Positions 5,874 through 11,592 of a stretch of DNA of 13,548 nucleotides are shown here, one piece after another. Made by a program: the position numbers and the translations under genes. The stretch covers positions 1 to 13,548 of the forward strand of contig JAKACF010000044.1 of the NCBI GenBank assembly GCA_021821585.1. Direction: 5' to 3'. Every line of letters starts with the position of its first letter. The first letter of the stretch is position 1. Source of the DNA: Actinomycetes bacterium (lineage in GTDB: Bacteria; Actinomycetota; Acidimicrobiia; Acidimicrobiales; Bog-793). The notes beneath the pieces are model-generated. The model did not search any database. It saw only the letters and a program-made list of their open reading frames with translations, and was not told where the DNA came from.

Positions 5874-6941
5874 GTGCGGCTGACCTGCTTCCTCGGAAGC
5901 TCCGCACAATGGGGCGGGATGGAGACCATCGTCAGCCGCGTCGTTGCAGGCCTCCCGGCACGATACGAGCTCACGGTGATGGCGACGTCGTCGTCGGTCG
6001 CACACCGCCTGGTCGCCGAGCGCCCTGGCAGCGACGTTCTGCTGCTTCCTTCCATCTCCGGGAGGCAGAACCTGCTTGGCATCTCGCGGTATCTCTCGGC
6101 GCTGTCGCGGCAGCGGACGGACCTGTTGTTCGCCAACCTGGGGCAGCTCTACGCCGGCCAGTACGCGCTGCTGGCCGCCGCTGTCGCCCGCGTTCCCGCC
6201 GTGGTGGCGGTGCACGGTGTCTTTCCCCACACGCACCGCCCCGTCAGCGATCCGCTGCTCGGAGTACTGATGCGAAAGACGGCCGCGTTCGTCGGCGTCT
6301 CCTCCCATGTGTGTCGGGCGATCGAGTCGGAGTTCGGCGTGCCGCCGAGCAAGATCCATCTGATCTACAACGGTGTGCCCTGCCTTACCGGACAACTCGT
6401 GGCGCCCCGCGGCGAGGGACCGATGGTGATCGGCGCCGTCGGCCGCCTTGCCTGGGAGAAGGGTCTCGACGTGCTCGTCAGGGCGATGGCATGGCTCCCC
6501 GGCTGCAGGCTGGTTCTCGCAGGAGCGGGCTCATGGCGCACCTCCCTGGAGCAACTGTGCCGAGAGGTCGGCGTGGAGGAGCGAGTGGACTTCGTCGGCG
6601 TGGTCGAGCCGTCGTGGCCCGAGAAGCTCGGGCTCGATGTCGTGGTCGTTCCCTCGCGCAACGAGGGGTTCGGTCTCACCGCCGTCGAGGCGATGCGAGC
6701 CGGATTGCCAGTCGTGGTGAGCGACGTCGGTGGTCTCCCGGAGGTGCTCGGTCGTCATGGAGCCGTGTTCGTGCCCCCGGGCGATCCTGAGTCCCTTGCG
6801 GCCGCACTCCGGGAGTTGGCGGATGATCCCGAGCGGCGCGTGCAGCTCGGTCGAGCCGGCCGCATGGCGGTGGAGGGGAGATACACGGTGGAGGAGATGG
6901 TCGGAACCTATGTCCGGGTCTTCGACTCGGTGGTGGCATAG
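5874..6941 (+). CDS. GT4 family glycosyltransferase
   Basis: This is a 355-residue GT-B enzyme. The N-terminal domain begins with the acceptor-side loop FLGSSAQWGGMET (GGxE at residues 14-17). The C-terminal domain holds GRLAWEKGLDVL (Lys196, phosphate contact) and the EGFGLTAVEAM signature (E264-x7-E272), followed by VVVSDVGGLPEVL. GT4 enzymes are retaining and use nucleotide sugars such as UDP-GlcNAc or GDP-mannose; BshA and MshA belong here, as do many capsule enzymes. There is no signal peptide. The frame is open from 5760 and ATG 5817 is possible, but GTG 5874 is preferred because AGAGG (5858-5862) lies 11 bases upstream, the hairpin precedes it and codon bias starts there. Its stop is 3 bases before the next gene. 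The sugar and acceptor are unknown. Confidence 0.9.
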   Translation: MRLTCFLGSSAQWGGMETIVSRVVAGLPARYELTVMATSSSVAHRLVAERPGSDVLLLPSISGRQNLLGISRYLSALSRQRTDLLFANLGQLYAGQYALLAAAVARVPAVVAVHGVFPHTHRPVSDPLLGVLMRKTAAFVGVSSHVCRAIESEFGVPPSKIHLIYNGVPCLTGQLVAPRGEGPMVIGAVGRLAWEKGLDVLVRAMAWLPGCRLVLAGAGSWRTSLEQLCREVGVEERVDFVGVVEPSWPEKLGLDVVVVPSRNEGFGLTAVEAMRAGLPVVVSDVGGLPEVLGRHGAVFVPPGDPESLAAALRELADDPERRVQLGRAGRMAVEGRYTVEEMVGTYVRVFDSVVA

Positions 6942-6944
6942 AGG

Positions 6945-8018
6945 ATGCGCCGCATCACGTTGATCCCTGGGGAGGCCCTCGGCGCCGCGCTGACGTCCGG
7001 TGGTCGAGCCGTCGTGGCAGCCGTCTCGGACGTGACGTTCGAACGAGCCGACGTCGGAGTCGCTGCGATCGAGGCGGTCGGTGCTGCCCTCCCGACCTCG
7101 ACCGTCGAGGTGATCCTGCGGAACGGGGTAGCCCTCAAAGGGCCGGTCGCCACTCCGGCTTCGTCCCAGTCCTACCGCTCCGTCAACGTCGCCATGCGCA
7201 AGCCTCTCGGGTTGTTCGCGCAGTTGAGGACGGTGCAGACGTGGCCGGGCCTCGGCGTGCCGGAAGGGGTGGACCTCGTCATCGCCCGCGAAACGACCGA
7301 GGAGTTCCTCGCGGGAGTCGAGTTCCCGAGTGGGTCCGCGACCGCTCGTCACCTGCTCCAACTTGCGTCCGACGAGATCGGTGAGGACGTCGACCTGTCG
7401 AGCGCCGTCTCGATGAAGCTGGTGTCGGCGGCGGCCACCCGCCGCTTCTTCCGGCTCCTGTTCGAGTGGATGCACCAGGCAGGTCGGCGCAGGGTGACGG
7501 TGGCGCACAAGGCGACGATCCAACGGTCAACAGACGGGCTCTTCCTGGCGACCGCGAAGGAGATGGCAGCGGCAGAGTCATCTGTCGAGATGGACGCCAT
7601 GCTGGTTGACAGTCTCGCTGCTGAGCTGTGCCGACGTCCCGCCGAGTTCGACGTCATCGCCTGCCCAGCGCTCTACGGCGACATCCTCTCCGATCTGGCC
7701 GCTGGGCTCATGGGAGGTCTCGGGCTCGCTCCAGGAGTCAACCTCGGTGGCGATGTGGCGGTGTTCGAGCCGGTGCACGGGACAGCACCGAAGCTCGCCG
7801 GAAGGGACAAGGCGAACCCGGCCGCCGCCGTCCTCACGGCGGCGATGCTTCTCGACCACATTGGTGAGCACCGCTCCGGGGATGCGGTCCGGGGCGCGGT
7901 CGCCTCGGCTTTCCGCCGCCGGACCGGTGCCACCTACGACGTCGCGAGCCGGCTGCAGTGCGATGTCGTCGGGACCGCTCGCTTCGGAGAACTCTTGTTG
8001 GAGGAGCTGTCGCGGTGA
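6945..8018 (+). CDS. Isocitrate/isopropylmalate dehydrogenase-like protein lacking the catalytic Tyr
   Basis: This 357-residue member of the beta-decarboxylating dehydrogenase family keeps the substrate-site set SVNVAMRK (S79, N81, R85), R95 and R115, the catalytic Lys189 (HKAT), and the metal Asp residues D222, D246 and D250 (YGDILSD). It also keeps the cofactor loop FEPVHGTAPK and N291; Lys283 resembles NADP-type isocitrate dehydrogenases. Two departures stand out. The N-terminal GDGIG is PGEALG. In the block normally read as REN-T/S-E-x-x-Y-x-G it reads RETTEEFLAG, putting Leu122 at the catalytic Tyr. It may act on a different 2-hydroxy acid, oxidise without normal decarboxylation, or be inactive. 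The ATG at 6945 is 3 bases after the GT4 stop, and its own stop overlaps the next start (GTGA). Its operon position suggests it supplies or modifies an acid used by the ligase. Confidence 0.85.
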   Translation: MRRITLIPGEALGAALTSGGRAVVAAVSDVTFERADVGVAAIEAVGAALPTSTVEVILRNGVALKGPVATPASSQSYRSVNVAMRKPLGLFAQLRTVQTWPGLGVPEGVDLVIARETTEEFLAGVEFPSGSATARHLLQLASDEIGEDVDLSSAVSMKLVSAAATRRFFRLLFEWMHQAGRRRVTVAHKATIQRSTDGLFLATAKEMAAAESSVEMDAMLVDSLAAELCRRPAEFDVIACPALYGDILSDLAAGLMGGLGLAPGVNLGGDVAVFEPVHGTAPKLAGRDKANPAAAVLTAAMLLDHIGEHRSGDAVRGAVASAFRRRTGATYDVASRLQCDVVGTARFGELLLEELSR

Positions 8019-9196
8019 GCGACTCCGCAGCCAGCGGCGCCCCGCTCGAGAGCCCGGCTGCCGGCAGGACCGGCGATGCTCACGGGACGCGGCTGTCGAC
8101 GCGGCTGTTGGCGGCCGCCTCGCGTACCGCCGCCGGCCGGGCTCTCGCAAGTCGCGCCGAGCTCGGGCGGATCAGGGCGGCATCCGGCCTCCTATCGGGC
8201 GCTGGTCGCAGTTCCATCGCCTCCGCTCAGCTATCCGCCAACCACGACGCCACGTATCGGCACATCTGGACGGAGGCGGCGAGCGCTGTCGGCGCCTCCC
8301 TGGAGGAGTTCGCTCCCGGATACTTCCGCTTCCGACGCGGGAAGGCGGAGACCCTCACGTGGCGGCATCATGTGATGCTCGACTCGCCCGCGACGATGAC
8401 GCTGGCCGGCGACAAGGCGCTGCTTCGTCACATGCTCGCCGAGGCAGGCGTGCCGGTGGTGCCGGCCGCAACGGCGAATCCGAGCGGTCCGGCCGATCTC
8501 ATCGCCTTCCAGGCGGGCACCGCCGAACGGTTGGTCGTGAAGCCGGCTCGGGGCACGAGCGGCGGCACCGGCGTGACGTGCGGCGTCCAGTCTGAGGACG
8601 ACCTGATCCGGGCCTGGCTCGTCGCACGCCGGCACTACCCGGTGGTGCTGGGCGAGCAGCAGCAAGCGGGCACGGAGTACCGTCTGCTCCTGCTCGGCGG
8701 GGAGCTCCTCGGAGCGGTGCAACGGCGTCCGGCCAACGTGACCGGCGATGGCAGATCAAGCGTGCGGGAACTGATCGCCGAGGTCAACCATGCCCGCCTG
8801 GTCGGGAACCGCCATGCGGTGTCCCGTCTCATACCGGTCAACCTCGAGTGCATGCTCGTTCTCCGTCAGGCCGGACTGACGCTGAACTCGGTTCCTGCAG
8901 ACGGCCAGGTGGTCTTGGTGAGCGCGTCCGTGAGCGCCAGCGGCTCGGAGGACACCGAGACCTGGAGACAGCTGTCACCCGAGTTGCTGGCGTCCGCCAA
9001 GCTGGCGGCCGAGGTCGCCCACCTTCACCTGGCAGGGGTCGACCTGGTGACCGATGACGTCTCGGCACCGCTCGAAGGCCACGGCTCGATCCTGGAGGTC
9101 AATGCGACACCGGGGCTTCACTATCACTACCAGGTACGGCAGCCGGACGAGTGCGAGCGGGTGGCCGTGCCCCTGCTCGACCACCTCCTTGGCTGA
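8015..9196 (+). CDS. ATP-grasp ligase, cyanophycin-synthetase-like
   Basis: The protein has 393 residues. The ATP-grasp core spans about 130-370: VVKPARGTSGGTGV (Lys176 and a Gly-rich loop), EYRLLLLGG (E221), the CphA-like block RRPANVTGDGRSSVRELI (238-253), GVDLVTDD (341-348) and ILEVNATPG (metal ligands E361 and N363). These resemble the ATP-grasp half of cyanophycin synthetase; the Mur-ligase half is absent. Such enzymes activate a carboxylate as acyl-phosphate and join it to an amine. About 80 N-terminal residues are Ala/Arg-rich and unassigned. GTG 8015 overlaps the preceding stop by GTGA and has GGAGGAG (8000-8006) eight bases upstream, which decides the start over the longer open frame from 7958. 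The last 98 bases are antisense to the end of the convergent ligase gene. Both coupled substrates are unknown. Confidence 0.88.
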   Translation: MSDSAASGAPLESPAAGRTGDAHGTRLSTRLLAAASRTAAGRALASRAELGRIRAASGLLSGAGRSSIASAQLSANHDATYRHIWTEAASAVGASLEEFAPGYFRFRRGKAETLTWRHHVMLDSPATMTLAGDKALLRHMLAEAGVPVVPAATANPSGPADLIAFQAGTAERLVVKPARGTSGGTGVTCGVQSEDDLIRAWLVARRHYPVVLGEQQQAGTEYRLLLLGGELLGAVQRRPANVTGDGRSSVRELIAEVNHARLVGNRHAVSRLIPVNLECMLVLRQAGLTLNSVPADGQVVLVSASVSASGSEDTETWRQLSPELLASAKLAAEVAHLHLAGVDLVTDDVSAPLEGHGSILEVNATPGLHYHYQVRQPDECERVAVPLLDHLLG

Positions 9197-10412
9197 ACCC
9201 GAGCCTCCGCAGCACACGCCCGGGCGTGTTCCTGGTCCGGCGGAGCATGAGGGCACCGGTCGGCGCCAAGTCGCGAGCGTCGAAGACCGGGAGCACCTGC
9301 GGGCGAGCGAGGCTCCTCAGCCACTGACTCGTCGTGAGCTCGTCCGCCTGGCGGTAGCTCCGATAGGCGCGCCAGTCCGAGCGAGGGACCCATTGGTGTA
9401 GGCCGTCCTCGAAACGTGTGGGGACCGGTTCGTGGATGCCGCGTGCGGCTTGGTAGGCGATCCAGGCGAGATCGAGACCCGCCCGCCGCTCAAGGACGTC
9501 GGATGCTGTGAGGCGCAGGTTGCACTCGATCAAGACCAGTTCGTCGCCCCCATGGCGTCGCTTGAATTCCACATTGCAGATGCCCTCTGCGCCGATGGCG
9601 CGCAGTACGGCCAACCCGGCGGCTGCCACGTCAGGCTGCCACTTGGTCTCGTGAAAGGTCCCGTCCCCGAAGTGGATGGGGTACTGCCGCAGCTTGGACT
9701 TCGTGAAGTGCACCCGTGGTTCGCCGCGCTCGTCGATGAAGGTGTAATAGGAACAGAAGGCGCTGTCGGGTCCGGGGACGATCTCCGTGGCGAGTGCGGG
9801 GACAGCAGCACGCACGAGCCGGCCGGCGACCGCTCGTAACGTTGCCGTGTCATGGAACACGGCGCCCTTCGCATGGCGCTTCCACTCGCCCAGCTCGGCG
9901 GGCGCTCTCGCGAGCGCCGCCCAGAAGCGATGCGTCGAGAGCGGCTTGATCGCGCATGGCAGGCCGAGCAGATCGAGCGCCCGCTCGATGTCAGGCGGAT
10001 CGTGCAGCTCGCAGGTGAGTGGTACCGACAGTCCGGCCGACCCGACCCGCGTGTACGTCGCTTCCTTGTCAAGCGCCGTAAGCGTGGCAGCGGGATCGAG
10101 CCGGATCGGCACCAGTCCTCGCTCGACGAGCGCCGAGTAGTTGCTCGCGATCAGCTCGAGAGCGATGTCGTTGCAGGGGACGAGCACCTGACCGGCCGCG
10201 TGCTCCTCCAACCACCGCAGCCACCACTCCGAGGTGGCCACGCCCGACGGTCCCTCGAGGTACCGAGAGCTGTGCCTCGATCGTCCGGCGAGCCACGCCT
10301 CGTCGCCGTGGTCGAGCACCGTGACATCGACGCCGCGCCGTCCGAGCGACCGGACGGCCGACAGCGCGTTGACCCTGCCTCCGAGAACGACGGCAGGCGG
10401 AAGAGGGCTCAC
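9099..10412 (-). CDS. ATP-grasp carboligase, COG3919-like
   Basis: The protein has 437 residues. A Rossmann-like pre-ATP-grasp domain opens with AVVLGGRVNALSAVRSLGRRG (about 7-27). The ATP-grasp part has CAIKP (Lys156), TEIVPGPDSAF (E210), the Arg-rich KSKLRQYPIHFGDGT, CNVEFKRR (E282) and LIECNLRLTASD (E296, N298). This pattern matches the predicted ATP-dependent carboligases often found in capsule and exopolysaccharide loci, whose reactions are mostly unknown. It starts at GTG 10412, overlapping the RraA-like stop (GTGA), with no good Shine-Dalgarno, so translational coupling is likely. Residues 406-437 are Gly/Ala/Arg/Pro-rich and lie antisense to the conserved end of the other ligase; they are probably a disordered tail. 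It is not a close copy of that ligase. Confidence 0.88.
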   Translation of the reverse strand: MSPLPPAVVLGGRVNALSAVRSLGRRGVDVTVLDHGDEAWLAGRSRHSSRYLEGPSGVATSEWWLRWLEEHAAGQVLVPCNDIALELIASNYSALVERGLVPIRLDPAATLTALDKEATYTRVGSAGLSVPLTCELHDPPDIERALDLLGLPCAIKPLSTHRFWAALARAPAELGEWKRHAKGAVFHDTATLRAVAGRLVRAAVPALATEIVPGPDSAFCSYYTFIDERGEPRVHFTKSKLRQYPIHFGDGTFHETKWQPDVAAAGLAVLRAIGAEGICNVEFKRRHGGDELVLIECNLRLTASDVLERRAGLDLAWIAYQAARGIHEPVPTRFEDGLHQWVPRSDWRAYRSYRQADELTTSQWLRSLARPQVLPVFDARDLAPTGALMLRRTRNTPGRVLRRLGFSQGGGRAGARPPARTRPAAVPGSDSEAPVSH

Positions 10413-11146
10413 GTAAGCGACGCCGCGCGTGACTCCAGACCCTGGGTGGTGAGAATGTCGTCCACCCAGGCGTTGGAGAACACGCCTTGGCGAACATCAG
10501 CAAGGTAACGCTCGAGCACCGGGCGCTTCTCGCGCAGCGCATCCAGGATCTGCTCTGTGGCGTCCTGCGGCACGATGACGATACCGCCGTGCTCGGCAAT
10601 GACGATGTCGCCGGGATGGGCGACGATCCCTCCGATCGAAACCGGGTAGTTGATCTCCCCGGGCCCCCGGTGGAGGGGTCCGATCGGGGACACACCTCGG
10701 GCGAACACGGGGAAGTCGCCGAGCTCCCTGATCCCGTCGACGTCCCGCACGAGGCCGTCGATGATGAAGCCGGCGATACCGCGGTGGCGGGCCTTGATGG
10801 AGATGGTGTCACCGAGCACTGCATTGGAGACCGACGCGCTTGCATCGATCAACACGACGTCGCCGGGCTCTGCGAGGTCGAGGCACTTGTGCACCATGAG
10901 GTTGTCGCCCGGGAAGACCTTGACAGTGAGTGCCGGACCGATCAGGCGCAGAGTCGGATCGGTCACCGGCCGGATCTCGGAGCTCACGGCGTAGAGGCGG
11001 TTCATGAGGTCGGAGACGTCCGCCGCCGAGAAGTCGGCGAACCCGTCGATCAGCGACCGCGGCGGACGTTCGAAGGAGGGCGTGATCCGGAACCCGGGTC
11101 CCGGGCGCATCTCGGCGCTGGCAGGTGGGCGAACCTTGCTTGACAT
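10409..11146 (-). CDS. RraA / HMG-aldolase-like protein
   Basis: The protein has 245 residues. The core carries PGDNLMVHKCLDLAEPGDVVLID, LGDTISIKAR (G112, D113), GIAGFIIDGLVRDV (R134-D135) and FPVFARG, followed by IGGIVAHPGDIVIAEHGGIVIVP, all typical of the RraA-like fold. Members that keep the Arg-Asp pair are divalent-metal class II aldolases for 4-hydroxy-4-methyl-2-oxoglutarate and related acids, releasing pyruvate, often with oxaloacetate decarboxylase activity; the RNase E inhibitor RraA is a relative. Retention of Arg-Asp favours an enzyme. The frame is open from 11251, but ATG 11146 has GGGAGGGAGG (11153-11162) six bases upstream and starts at the homology. It leads the operon with the COG3919-like ligase. 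The natural substrate is unknown. Confidence 0.88.
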   Translation of the reverse strand: MSSKVRPPASAEMRPGPGFRITPSFERPPRSLIDGFADFSAADVSDLMNRLYAVSSEIRPVTDPTLRLIGPALTVKVFPGDNLMVHKCLDLAEPGDVVLIDASASVSNAVLGDTISIKARHRGIAGFIIDGLVRDVDGIRELGDFPVFARGVSPIGPLHRGPGEINYPVSIGGIVAHPGDIVIAEHGGIVIVPQDATEQILDALREKRPVLERYLADVRQGVFSNAWVDDILTTQGLESRAASLT

Positions 11147-11299
11147 GACGAGCCTCCCTCCCCACGGCCCCCTTCTGGCGACGTTAGCGGGTGTTCGGGC
11201 GACATGCCGAGGGCTGTGACTCCGGCGAGAGGGGCCAACGCACACCCCCACCGTGGGTACTCATGAGCCTGCGCAGGGTGAGAATCGAATGGCAGCCAG
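11147..11299. other. Divergent intergenic region upstream of the RraA-like gene
   Basis: This 150-bp region holds the strong Shine-Dalgarno of the RraA-like gene and a weak minus-strand -10 candidate (TAACGT, complement of 11181-11186) with no clear -35. The RraA-like frame stays open through most of it, but there is no ribosome binding site or homology to support a longer protein. Confidence 0.4.
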
Positions 11300-11328
11300 T
11301 TGACGTCGTCGTAGTGCCTGCTCATAAT
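11300..11328 (+). promoter_or_regulatory. Near-consensus sigma70-type promoter of the GT4-WecG gene
   Basis: TTGACG (11300-11305), a 17-bp spacer and CATAAT (11323-11328) differ from the housekeeping consensus by one base in each hexamer. Transcription would start near 11335, about 258 nt before the ATG at 11593. It is the best promoter match I found in the window and stands out in such GC-rich DNA. Confidence 0.7.
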
Positions 11329-11410
11329 CCGCGCAAAGCAGACCGTCGCGATCTGCGTGGGGTTCGGGGATGTGAGGGGGCAGCAGCGTCCCTCGTAGGT
11401 GGATCCTCCT

Positions 11411-11473
11411 CGAGGTCGCGTGGCGGCCCAGGAGGCGAACTATGGGTGCCATAGGTGGGATCCGACGACCTCG
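11411..11473 (+). promoter_or_regulatory. Nested inverted repeats in the long 5' leader
   Basis: CGAGGTCG (11411-11418) is complementary to CGACCTCG (11466-11473), enclosing the perfect hairpin CTATGG-GTG-CCATAG (11440-11454). The leader could fold as an outer 8-bp stem with an inner 6-bp hairpin; alternatively the 15-bp palindrome could be a protein-binding site in DNA. I recognise no known riboswitch consensus. A weak 65-codon ORF (GTG 11399 to TGA 11596) runs through it and overlaps the next ATG as ATGA; its aromatic/Arg/Cys-rich product is probably not real. Confidence 0.4.
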
Positions 11474-11592
11474 TGGCGGTACAGGCCGGACTGCGACCCT
11501 TTCTTCGGCCGCCCCGCTTCCATGAGCCGCCTGCCGCGGTTCCTGCCCGCTCCCGGCCGGCCGCCGGGTGAGGGCCGCCGCCGGAGCACAAC

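Noticed and set aside
6600..7018. Exact 19-nt direct repeat GTGGTCGAGCCGTCGTGGC at 6600-6618 and 7000-7018, exactly 400 bp apart
   Set aside because: Both copies lie inside coding sequence in different reading frames, with no flanking similarity. In GC-rich, codon-biased DNA this is probably coincidence.
4909..9196. Assignment of the locus as a mycothiol or bacillithiol biosynthesis cluster
   Set aside because: GT4 and PIG-L genes fit, but there is no cysteinyl ligase (MshC or BshC type) or acetyltransferase, and the ATP-grasp, dehydrogenase and aldolase genes are not part of those pathways. Only the analogy is kept.
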